From assembly GCA_003116995.1 (NCBI GenBank), contig BDSL01000011.1:124001-188000 (forward strand): a DNA stretch of 64,000 bases. Direction: 5' to 3'. The notes beneath the pieces are model-generated. The model was given only the letters and a program-made list of their open reading frames with translations, did not search any database and was not told the origin of the DNA. Both the position numbers and the translations under genes were made by a program. Origin of the DNA: Yamagishiella unicocca. Its lineage: Eukaryota > Chlorophyta > Chlorophyceae > Chlamydomonadales > Volvocaceae. Position 1 is the first letter of the stretch. Every line of letters begins with the position of its first letter. Shown here piece by piece: positions 12,246 through 23,600 of the stretch.

Positions 12246-15200
12246 TCAGTCGCAGTCCAAGTTCAACGCCAGGCTGTTCCGCACGAGCTCATCGCCCATG
12301 CTCACGACGGACGTGACGCTCGTCATGCGCATCATGCCGTTACCGCTGGGGCCGCCCATCGTGCCAGGCGGCTTGGCGGGCCGCGCAGCGGCGCCGAACA
12401 CCGCGCCATCAGGCGCCGTGTTCGGTCGCGACGCCACCCGCGAGCGCTCCAGCGTCATGGAGTACGCCACCCAGAACTCGTCCGCGCTGACGCGACCGTC
12501 CATGTCCGTGTCCGCCTCCGCGATGATCATCTCCGCCAGCTCCAGGTGACCCTCCCCCAGGTAGCCCACCAGCTCGTCGCTGGTGAGGAAGCCGTTGTGG
12601 TCGGTGTCCATGAAGGCAAAGGCCTCGGACACCAGCAACTCCACCTGAGGAACGAGCCAGCAGCGGCGAGGGAGAGGTGAGGTCGGCAGGCGAGACGCGA
12701 AAGGTGGACAGCTTCACGCTACATGGCATCAAGCCAAAACCATCCATACATACGCTTGTCCTGGGGCATGCGTTTCTCCCGCTCTTCCCCCCTCCCAGCA
12801 CTCCTGCCGCGCTCTTCTCCCTCCCCCGCCTCCCCTTGCACCTGCTGCTCGGGTATGTAAATTGTGGCCCCCAGCCACTCCACCAGGTTAAGCACCCCGT
12901 CGCCGTCCAGGTCGGCGCTGTTGACCAGCGAGGAGGCCTCCTCGTCCAGCAGCACCACGCCGCGCCGCATGAAACCCTCCTTGAACTCCCGCACGTCGAT
13001 GGCATGGTTGGAGTCATTGTCGAAGTCCTGGAACAGATTATACAGCCCCGCAGTCACCTCGTCGGGCAGGCTGGCCACGATGTAGCGCAGCGCCGCCTTC
13101 TTGGTCCGACTCGCCACCGAGTACCGCTTTATCCGGCTGAACAGCGTGTTTTCGGAGCTGCTGGACAGCCGCCCCGGGCTGTGCGGCAGCGGCGGCAGCG
13201 TCGCGGGGGCGCCGGTGCGGGCAACTGGCTGCAACAGGGCCTCCTTCAACGTGTCGGTGGGGACGTACTTGGCGAACCAGGGGTGCGCCACCACCTCCTC
13301 CAAGGTAGCCCGCTCGCGCGGGTCCTTGACCAACATGCGACGGAGCAGCATCTTGACGTCGCGGGAGAGTGCGGGCCACGGCTCGAAGCTGAAGTCCAGC
13401 TTGGCCTTCATGATGGACTTGAAGATGCCCTCGTCGCCCTCGCCGAAGAAGGGAGCCTCGCCGCACAGCATGATGTACAACATGACGCCGCAGGACCACA
13501 CGTCAGCCTCCTTGCCGTACTTTTGCCGGATGACCTGGCGCGGGAGGGGGGACCAGGGGGAGGCGGGCGGGAGGGGACGGTGAGGGCAGGTGGCTCGGCG
13601 CGCGTGGGCTGCGTGGGTCAGGTCAGGCACTTGCGCTGGCCACGGACAGCCGACACAAAAGAGGCGGCACCGCTCCGAGCCGGTGAGCGAGCCCGTGTTC
13701 CGAAGTCCTTGTGTGCGATGATGAAGGCTCTGCTACCGCCTGGTCCCGCAGACACACCCTCACCTCCGGCGCAATGTAGTACGGACTCCCCAACAGCTCG
13801 TTGAAGAGTTGGCCTGTTTGGGCGGCGGAGTACGAAGTCAGTAATGCGGCAGCGGCCGCAAGGCTTAGGAAAAGTCGTCCAGCTTGATGTTTACAGCCGC
13901 ACGAACAAACCACCTAAATCATGTAATCATCCCCTCTGCTGCACACTCCGCGCCAACGGAGATGCCCCTCACCTTCTTGGTAGAACGTGGACAGCCCGAA
14001 GTCTGTAAGCTTTATGAGCGACAGGTCGTTCTTATTGGCCAGCAAGAAGTTCTCCGGCTTGATGTCGCGATGTACGACACCCATGGAATGGCAGTACTGC
14101 ACCGCCTTGATCGCCAGCATCATCAGCGGCGCCGCCTTGTCCTCTGGCAGGTACTTGCATTCGCGCAGCAGCTCATACAGGTCGCCTTGGCACAGGTCCA
14201 TGACGAGGTGCACGTTCTTCTCGTCCTCGAACACCTGGTGCAAGCTGACCACCAGGCTGTGGCCCGACAGGTGGTGCATCACCTCGATCTCGCGCTTGAT
14301 GTCGTCCGCGTCCAGCTGGGACAGGAGCTTCTTCTTGCCGAGCGTCTTGCATGCGAACTTCGTGTTGTGCCGTACGTGTCGTATGCAGTATACCTGACGC
14401 GGCGGAACGGTGACGACGTCAGCGGTGACACGGATTGCAGACACCGGTAGGCAGGTACGTGCTGCAGGGCGGAGACTTCTGGGTGGGCACGAAATGCCCT
14501 CGCCGGCGAGCAAGGCCTCTCCGTGACAGTGCCGTGCTGGATACGGAACCACCGGCGTGACGCATACCTTCCCCTTCCCTCGCTGAACCCACCCACTTGC
14601 AAAACATAGCCAGTGGCGAGCAGCGTGCGCGAGGCCAAGGTCAATCAAGGTCAATCAAGGTCAACCCTGGCAGCAGCACCCCATCTCAACACCACCCCCC
14701 ACGTGCCCAAAATGCACCGCCTCCCTCGGTGTGCAGTCCCGCAACCGCAGCACGCCTTCCCACGTGCCGTACACGGCGTTTCCTGAGCAGACAAGGAACG
14801 CCAGAAGGGCGTGTGGCGATACGAGTGCGGCCCCCGCCACAACCCCCCAGAGCCGCCCCTGGAGCGATCCTCGCGGCTGGCACGCACCTGGCCGAACTGG
14901 CCTCGCCCGACGACGCCGAGGAACTGGTACTGGCTGCGGGTGCCGCGGCGGGCAGGCAGGGCGGGGGGTTCGGGTGGGCGCAGAGCGACGGAACCACGGC
15001 AGTACGGCCGCAAGCTTTGCTGTTCACGTGTCGGTAGACCCGCGGGAAACACAGGCCCTGGTCACAGCCCGAGCAGAGTTGTAAAGTCCCCGGAACAGTG
15101 AAGTCCCCGGAACAGCACCCGTGCCCCTGAACCGACATCCTCAGCATGCAAGGATTAAGCTGTGATGGGGAGGCAATATCCAGCGTGTGAGACCTGATCG

Positions 15201-15975
15201 GACGTAAGTGGGCGGCTGCAAAAGGCGATAGGGTTCCTGATTGCCAGGCACTCGAAACCCCAGCATACTGGTTGGCACAGGCTAGCGTGCCTCCGAGGGC
15301 GCTGTATTCTCTCCGGTATTCCCAATGCTTGGACACGCAATTGAATCCGTGCCGTGGCTTACACCGTGCATATGGTCCTGTCCATATCCCATGATCCAAG
15401 GTCCTGTCTATACCCCATCCTTTTATGCCCCAATGGAAACCGACATCGTCCCATTACACGCGGGATCTGTGGCCAGCCCAGCTTGTGCTTTGAATCCCCG
15501 GCCGCTTTGACGCCCTCGACACCGACCCTTCCGGTGCTCACCTCTTGATTGGAGTTGTCTGGCGCAGAATCCACTCCGGAGGCGGCCCAAACATTGCGTC
15601 CGTGACCGCCATTATGCTCCTTGCAAAGCGACTCTTCCCCCCCGGGCTGACGGGTCTTTTCTTGCTCTCCTCCCCGGGGGAATGGCTGTCCTTCAAGCGG
15701 TTGGGCGTCCGGCTGGTGAAGGCCGCAACCCGCCGCTGTGACTTAGCGCCCTTTCCGGAGAAACCCTTCGCCGATCGGGACTTGTCAAAAAACGACTGGT
15801 TATCCTTCCGGTCCACTTGCCGCTTGCTGGGTGACCCGCCCAGATGGGGACGAATTGACTTGCCGCCAATGCCGCTGCCCTCGGGGGCCGCGACAGCCGG
15901 TTCTGAGGCATGTCGACGTACATGGTGCTCGTCATAAACTGGTACTACACCCTGCTTGCTGCCTCCGCACCCCAT
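12246..15975 (-). CDS. Calcium-dependent protein kinase (CDPK), four EF-hands
   Basis: Ser/Thr kinase directly activated by calcium, predicted 680 residues. Exons in order: 15542-15975, 14888-14933, 14364-type boundary resolved as 13973-14393, 13764-13813, 12842-13534, 12246-12644; all phases agree. The start MGCGGSKQG carries Gly2 and Cys3, a myristoylation/palmitoylation-type membrane anchor, followed by a basic Ser-rich variable region. Kinase landmarks: glycine loop GRGQFG at 154-159, Lys176 (FACK), HRD at 268-270 in HRDIKPEN, DFG at 291-293, APE at 315-317. The autoinhibitory junction (LFSRIKRYSVASRTKKAALR) runs about 448-467. EF-hand loops are D489-E500, D525-E536, D561-E572 and D593-E604; all four have the key acidic residues. 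The tail after EF4 is about 75 residues, ending NLDCD. It starts about 1.66 kb from the divergently transcribed coiled-coil gene. No degeneration seen. Confidence 0.93.
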
Positions 15976-17631
15976 TGAAGGATGTGAACAGGGCTGCGGA
16001 CTTTACGTCGACATTTATTATCGCGAGGTCGCGTCGCTCCGATACATGAGGCCGACAATGCCGCAATGTCAGATAAGTTAAAGCTCTCTGTTGCTGATAT
16101 GAAACTGGCTGGGTTGGGCGGGCTGGACGGTGGTGCGGGCCGGGAGACACGACAATGTGCTGTTTTGCGCTACTCCGGGCCTGCCCGCCCGGCAGGCGGG
16201 CGCCTCTAAGTTCCACTCCAATAGGCTGAACGATATCGTGCTTGAGCCTGCCGCTGCCACACGTGCGGTTGATACAGACGGACGTCCCAAAGTAAGTCGA
16301 ACGGCCACTGGTACACAATTACAGGCTTGAAAAGGGTATCAAGGCGTAATTCGGAACGGGCCGAAACTGCAAGGCGATGCGCTCTTAGTTGGCGTAATAG
16401 TCAGGCACGAAGCTAGCTAGAAGCGTTTGAATCATAACACGGACGTCCTCTAACAGTCTCATTGCATACACAATGTAAATGGTATAGCCCGGAGACTACC
16501 TTCACGAGGAAACTTATCAGTGCCGTACAAGGTACCAGTTACGTTTTGGGATGCCACAACTTGCTAGACTCAAACTTTAGCAGTAGAGCTAGCAGAGCGT
16601 TTGCACGTTACAGGGCCGACAACATTTCCTTGACCGTTTGGTTTGACAGCGCGGCTATCCTATTATTTCCACTGAAACTGTATGCGTAAAGCCAGCTTAT
16701 GCGAATAGAGTGGCATTGACGAACATATGGACGACGGAAGGTTAGACTGCATCCCTTGGACGGTTTGGCATTCGACGAACGTCGACACAGTACAAACTAT
16801 TTGCTGCGCAGGGCCGCTTCAAGAGGGCGTGGCAGAGCAGGAAATGGAGGAGGTGATTTTATGTTGGTAGCTCTCCTTCAGCTAGCTGCGAAGTTTACAG
16901 TTGCTGAGCGTCTAGCTCACATTGCTCGACAATACCGGCAATGCCGCTCCACAGGTGCTCAAGCGCAACAGGCCGCTATGTATTCGTTCCAAACAGCGCC
17001 ACAATCAGAATTGGTGGCTGGCCTACCCAAACCGGGTCGGGCACACCAGCGACCGGCCATTATGGCCTTGCACGCCAGGAGCATGAGGTTAGTCATAAAG
17101 GCAAATAATAATAATGATCCGTGGGATTTGTTCGTTAGCTTCGGGTCAACTAGGGCTGTTATTGGGGTGTCCATGCGAACAGAAAAGAGTGCGGGTCGTC
17201 AGGAGCTAGTGTGGCACTATTGCAGAGCAGCAGCAACTACCTGACACACTTGGTGCACGGGGTGGCCTAGCCTGACTGCGCGTGAGTGCGTCAGTGGGTG
17301 TCGGCGAAGTTGACTAATCCGGGGGTTCCCCGGATGCAAGCTCAGCTGGTAGGTGGATTGCCTGGGTTTAAAAATACGTAATCGCTTGTGTTCGAAACGC
17401 CTGAGTGCTTTTTATCGCCCCTTATCGTACCGTACCTGGAATCCGCAAGTTCTGCTACCTGCAGTCGGCTGCTTGGCGTTTGACACGAACAACTTGGGTT
17501 CACTCGGACAACTGGGGGCCCCTCAGAAGCCCGTTTTCTGTAACTACGCCCCGAATTTGCATTTACGGGTTGACCAGAAGTCTAGGGTTTGCCTGCAACG
17601 TCTGAACCCCTGCAACCCCCACCGCGCCATT
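15976..17631. other. Divergent upstream gap between CDPK and the coiled-coil gene
   Basis: About 1.65 kb, noticeably AT-richer than the exons, between two genes reading outward. It should contain both 5' UTRs and promoters. Open frames here are short, lack the local codon bias and show no recognizable motif. I see no RNA gene. Confidence 0.5.
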
Positions 17632-20600
17632 ATGACGTTGAGCCGACTGACAGCTTCCAAGCGGATGAAGCTGCCGGCAACTGGGGCCAGCAGGTGCCGT
17701 ACGGGTGCAGGCTGCGTGGGCCCCGTCCTGCCACTGCACTCCCTCGCTCCCTCGCTCCCTAGTTGCGCACCCACCCTGCCACACAACTCTGCCCCCTCCC
17801 ACACACGGCACTTTCGACCCACAGCTTCACATCGCCCAGCGACGGCCCAGGCAGCAGCCACTCCCCGCACGGCCCCCTGTCCGGCTCCCCGGGCGCGAGC
17901 CCTGGCAGCGGTGCCGCACACGGCGCGCGTGTCCACATGCACAGCGCCGGCGAGCCGTCCCGCCGGTCGATGGACCCGGACGGCGCGGATCACGTCGACG
18001 GCACCTACTACCGCCACTCGCGGATCGTGCATCCCTGGGACCTCGCCCCCTGCGCAGAACCCAGCCGTCCGGGGGCTGGCGCTGCGGGACCCGCACCGGG
18101 CGTGGCCGGTGGGGCGAGCAACGGCGGAGGTCCCGGCCGATCGGCCCGCGGAGCGGCGCACAGCAGCACCAGTAACGTCAACAGCAACACGCCCAACAGC
18201 GGCTTCGTGGTAGGGGGCGGGGAGGAGGGGCCGGCGCTGCAGGTCGGCCCCGCGCTGCCGTCATTCGCCAGTCGGCCGTCCACCGTGCCGAAGCTGGTGA
18301 TGCAGGGGCTGAACGGCTCCGCCTCCTCACCCTCGCTGCCCGTGACGCCGGCGGCGCACGGCGGCTACACCGCGCACTTCAACGGCAGCAGCAACAGCAA
18401 CCAGAGCATGAGTGCGACGGCGTCCTGGGCGCAGCAGCAGGCAGAGTTCGCTGGTGGTGGGGGTGGTGGGGCCGAGGCGAGTGGCCCCCGAGGCGTCCAC
18501 AGCGTGGAGCACAGTCCGGTGCCACGCCGGTCGTTTGATATGGATTCAGTACGACACATGAGCCTCGACGTTCGTACGGGCTCCAGGACAGCGATGGCGT
18601 CGCGGCACGGGTCGCTGTGGAGCGATCAGAGCTGGGTGCCGCGGGCTGACAGCACGTCGGCCCTGCAGCTGCCCACGGACGTGGCACAAGCGGCCGCCTC
18701 GGACGCATCGCTGGCGGCCGCTTCGGCGGCGGTGACGTTTGGGAGGTAAGCCCAACATGGCCCTGACAGGGGCAGCGAAGTTCGGCAGGGTTAAAGCCGG
18801 CATGGCAGGCGATAAGGAGCTGCACGTGCTTCCACAGCGGAGTCAGTCATGATGCCGAGGGGGGGGGGCACCCATGCAGCTGCCGGCTGGTGGCTAGCTG
18901 GTGGCAGCTGCCGGCTCCGGTGCTGTCCATCGGGCCAGCTCCACCCTACCACCTCACTACCTCATTGCCCGCACCTGTGTACCACCCCCCACCTCTGCAT
19001 CCTTGAAGGCCCGGAACGCAAGGCCGCCCCATCCCGCAGCCCTCCAGCCTGTACGGCTCGTCGTCTTCCGCCCACACAAACAAGCTGCCGCCCGCCCGCG
19101 GCACCCAGCGCCGGGGAGTCGTGTCCGCCGGTGCCGCCGGCGGCGCCACTGGCGGTGGCGGGGGGCTGCAGGGCAGGCCGCTGCCCCTGGCCCCACACAC
19201 CCAGGCAGCTGCCGCGCTGGCGTCAGGTGCGCCTTCCTTGACCGCCTCCTTGACCGCCTCCTGCTGCCGGGCCCGCGGACCGGGTCCACCCCGCCCTCTC
19301 CCCCCTTCGCCCCCCCTTCCCCCCGGCCCTGTGCCGCCACTGAAACACACCCCGCCCCGCCCCGACCATGCGAACCCCGTGGCCTCAGAGCTGGACGAGC
19401 ACAGCAGCTCCGGAGCGGCAGGGCCCACGTGGGTGGCGCACTCCGGAACTGCCCCGGACGGGGTGGAAGGCGGGTTGGCGAGCCCGGTGGCGGCGCCGCC
19501 AGGTGGCGGCGCGGGAGCGACCCCCGGGCACCCCGGCTCGCCCCTGCCATCGTGCCCGACGCCCGCCAGCGCCCTCCTGGAGCAGCACCGGGCGGGGCAG
19601 CCGGTGACCATCGAGCAGCTGCTCATGGGCACCAACGCGGCGCCAGCAAGGTTCGTGAGGGCAGCCGTGGACGCCGCCCCGTGTGTTGCCAGCTGGCCGC
19701 TACCCGGCGAGCCGCAGGGGGGCTGCCTCGCTTCCTTGTCGTGGCGAGCAGGCAGGGTAGTGAGCCCCGTGTCTCATGTGCTGCAGGGGCTTGGCGCCAG
19801 CCCAAAAGCCGGATCCGCACGGGCTGCAGCAAGTGCAGCAGGCGTTCCGGAGCCTCAACCCCAAGTCCAAGATGCCGACGAGGGAGGATGTGTGGGAGCT
19901 CCAGGTAGGGTGGGGTGGGGGCGGCCAGGCGACGAAGCCTGCCGACTACATGCGGCTGAAGCTGTCTTGTGCTGCAGCCCGCCGCCGCCACCAGCCGCCG
20001 CGTGCCAACCCGCCACCTCGTCTCTGCGCGCCGCCGCGCCCCGCCTGCACGGCGCTGCAGGCGGCCCTAATCCGGCAGGTCTCAGCGCTGGCTGCCCCCC
20101 CGCCGGCGATGGCGCCGTCTCGTCCGCCGGCGCCGGCGGCAGTGGTGGGAGCGGGGCTACGTCACGGGGGCGGCCGCCACATCGCTCAGACGGGGGGGGC
20201 CACAGGGCCGGCCGCCAGCTCCTCCAGCACTCGCAACACCACCATGGATGGCTCCAGGGTGACCCTGGACGGCGGCCGCATCACGATAGATGGCTCCAGG
20301 GGCGCCGCGGAGGGTCTGGGCCAGTCGGGCCTGGTGGTGGCGGGGCCGCCCGCGTCCACGGCGCCGTTCACGCCGGAGGACGTGGCCTTCCAGCTCCTGC
20401 TGACACGCGATGGAGACGGCTTCATCAGCGAGGGTGAGGGCGGGCTGGGGTGGCGAGAAGACCCGGACGGGCTGGGGTGGGTGGCGGGGCGTGGCGGGGC
20501 GGACAGTACGACGGGGTGAGGGGAGGGGGCGGCAGGAGGGCAGCGGTGTTGCGCTGCACTACCGGATGGCGGCGGCCTGCCTGGGGAAGTGGAAGGGTAC

Positions 20601-23600
20601 AGGCAGCAGTGCACAGCACAGGCGCTAGTTGTGCCAAGGTTGTGCCGTACGCACCACTCGGAGGCTCTTCCTTAGATTGCACTCGGAGGCGGCTCCTCCC
20701 GCTTCAGGCAGGTGCACTTGCACCGCGGGGTGCTGCCCCCGGCCCGGCTCTGCCGGCTGTATGCCCTCGTGCTCTCCAGCACCTCGACATCATGCTGGCG
20801 ACCCCCGGCCCCTGATGCTCCGGAACCACTCCGGTAACCACTCGTGGATGTCATTGGTCGTCGCAGGCATCGTGATGGGACAGGAGAGCGCGCTCACCTC
20901 GGCGATGGCGGGCATCGTGTCGCAGGTGAGTGCGTGCGGGTGTGTGGGTGTGGGTGTACCCTCCCGGGGGGCCCGGGGATTGATGACGGGGAGGGGGGTG
21001 AGATGACGGGACCATCGGGGACCCGCTGGTCTTCTTCGGGGTCTGGCCTGCTCGTTAACAGCACATGGGTTGGAGGACAGATGGCGCTGGCGCGGAGGAG
21101 GACCCAACCGCCGCTTACCCGCCGGCAGAGAGAGGAGGAACGCCGTTGCTGCCATGCCGTGTGCCATATGTATGATGCGGCATTCCGATGGACTCGGTGG
21201 GTTCCTCACGAACACACCTCCTTCCCTGTTACCATGACGCCCCCGCCCCCCACCTACGCACCGTGCCCTCAGGTCGGGGTGTCCTGCGTGGAGCGGGCGC
21301 ACCTGCTGCACTCGCTGTGGGCCACCCTGCGGCAGCTGCTGCTGGCGGTGCTACACGACCGGGACGCCCTCAGGTAGGAGCCGTGAGGGCTGCCCGGGCG
21401 CATGTGGGCCCCATAGGCTGCCAGGGCGCATGCGGGCCCCATAGGCTGCCAGGGCGCATGTGGGCCCCTTGTCGCGTGTGTCGAAACTGTCCGGCACACG
21501 ACAAGCAAGCACACATACACACTGCAAGGCTGCATTGGTTGGGGGCCGCGGTGCACTGGCGAGGTGCACTGGAGGCCTGGCCGCGACGAGGGCGCGTGTG
21601 GGGGGCCTGGCGGCACGCGAAGCAACTGGGCCGGCGGGCAAACGACCCCATCCTGCCTTGCGTGTTGACAGCCAGACTGCAGTCGCCTGGCTGGGGATGT
21701 CCCGAAGGGGTACTTTAACAGCGTTAAACTACTGTTCCCCTAACGGGCATATTTATATCGTAGTAAAGATATAGATATACGTACCATGTCGCGAGTATTA
21801 ACAATGATCCCGCTCCTGACCGACAGCTCCGCATCCCCGCACCGGCCCGGCGTGCGCCGTCCCGTGCCGCCGCTGCCGGCCCCCTTGCAGAGGCCAGATG
21901 GCCACCGCCCGGCGCGAGGCTGCCAGCTCCGTCTCCCGCGCCCTGCTGGAGGCTGAGGCCCTGCGCCACAGCATGGCCAGCGCCGCGCACCAGATCGAGC
22001 GGCTCACAGCTAAGGACCGGGAACAAGAGCAGGAGCTGACGGCTACCAGGAATGAGCTGTTGAAGGTACGGACGGGGGGCGGGCAGGCCACCAACATATC
22101 CCACCACGACTGCCATGACGGCTGCCACAAGCCTATGCCGCCACCCGAGTCGCTAGCTGCGCCGGCTGCGTCTCTGACACGGGCGAGCTTGTGCGGAGGG
22201 GAGTGGAGCCCCATGCCGGCAGGACAGCCATCACCCTGCCACCCTCTCACGTACCATGTCGCAAGGCACTAACCCCGCCCCCCGTCCCCACTCCGGGGTC
22301 TCCTCGCTACTCCCCGCGGCCCCCCCCCCGCGCAGCTGCGCAAGCTGGTGACGGACGGCGACCTGGAGCACCTCGCTACTCGGATGGTGGCGCTGCAGGA
22401 CAGCCACGAGGCAGCGCGCGATGAGCTGGAGCAGCTGCGGGCGCATGTGCAGGTGTCGGAGCGGGGCGGGGGACGGCTGGCAGAGGGGGTTGGCTCTTCG
22501 CGTTGCAATGTACGGCGTGGTGTGGATTTGGATGGCGTGTGCGTGGCTTGGGGGTGCCTATCTACCCACCTACCTACCTTGAACCGTAAGGTGCTCCTCA
22601 TGCGCCGTCCCGTCCTGTTCCGCTTCCTCCCGTCCCCTCCCGTACCTCCCGTCCCGTACCCTCCCGCCCCGCCCCGCCCCCGTCCCCTCCCGCCCCCTGG
22701 TTCGCGGCATCTTCTGACTCGTGCTGCGGTTGCTGCCACTGGCCACTGCTGCCGCAGGAGGTGGAGGCTGAGCTCTACGATGCGCGCCAGGACCAGGCCA
22801 TGGCGGCTGCGCGCGCCGCCTCGCTGGAGTCGCAGACGCAGGCTCTGGCCAGCGAGGTCCGCAGCCGCACCCCGCGGCCCCAGCGCACGCTGGGCACCCT
22901 GGGGGAGCTGCTCCGGGAGCCGGCGCAGCAGTCCGCGGTGCTGGCGATGCTGGCGGCGGGCGCCGCGCCGCTGGAGGTGCACCGACTGCTGCTGGGCGTG
23001 TCGAGTGAGGGCGAAGACATGAAGCCTTGGGCGGCGGCGTGCGGCTGCGTGCGCGGCGTGGTGCCGCCCTGGAGCGACCCTGCCACCCACGCCGCAGGGA
23101 CTGCACCGCCGCCGGACGCAGCCAGCGGACCCATGGGTCAGATGCTGGCGCCGGCGGCCGCCACGGCCCCTGCCCGGCCCGGCGTGCGCGTCAAGAGCCG
23201 CCCGAGCAGCCCCGGTGGGGCTCCGGAACCAAAAGCCCGACCGGTCAGCCCCGCGCCCGCCATCGCCGCCAGTCCGCCCCCGGGCTCCGCCGCGTTCAAT
23301 GCCATGATGCGCAAGGGCGTCAGCTTCATAAACAAGAGCGCTGCAGCTGTCCAGGGAGGGCACCCCTCTGCGGCCAGCGGGGGCAGCGGGGGCGCTAGCC
23401 CCATGCACACGGGGCAGCTACCGGCTGTGGCTGATCCGATGGGTGGCCTCGGCGATGTGGCCGGGCAGGGGGCGGCCTCGCCGCACGAGGACAACTCCCC
23501 CTTGCATGTGCCACCGCGGGGTGGGCAGCCCAGTCCACCCGCGGCGGCTGCTACTGCTACTGTGGCGGCGGCAGCAGGCGGCGGCGGCAGTACCCGCAGG

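Noticed and set aside
11931..12316. TATA-like GCTATAAATA followed by an ATG at 12011 and a 101-codon frame
   Set aside because: The frame has no motif and runs into the antisense of the CDPK last exon. Chance TATA words are expected in this AT-richer gap.
12105..13804. Plus-strand frames of 150-375 codons
   Set aside because: They are antisense to CDPK exons whose minus-strand translation contains intact kinase and EF-hand motifs.
22269..23408. 379-codon minus-strand frame
   Set aside because: Antisense shadow across several plus-strand exons and introns with matched phases; Arg-rich by composition.
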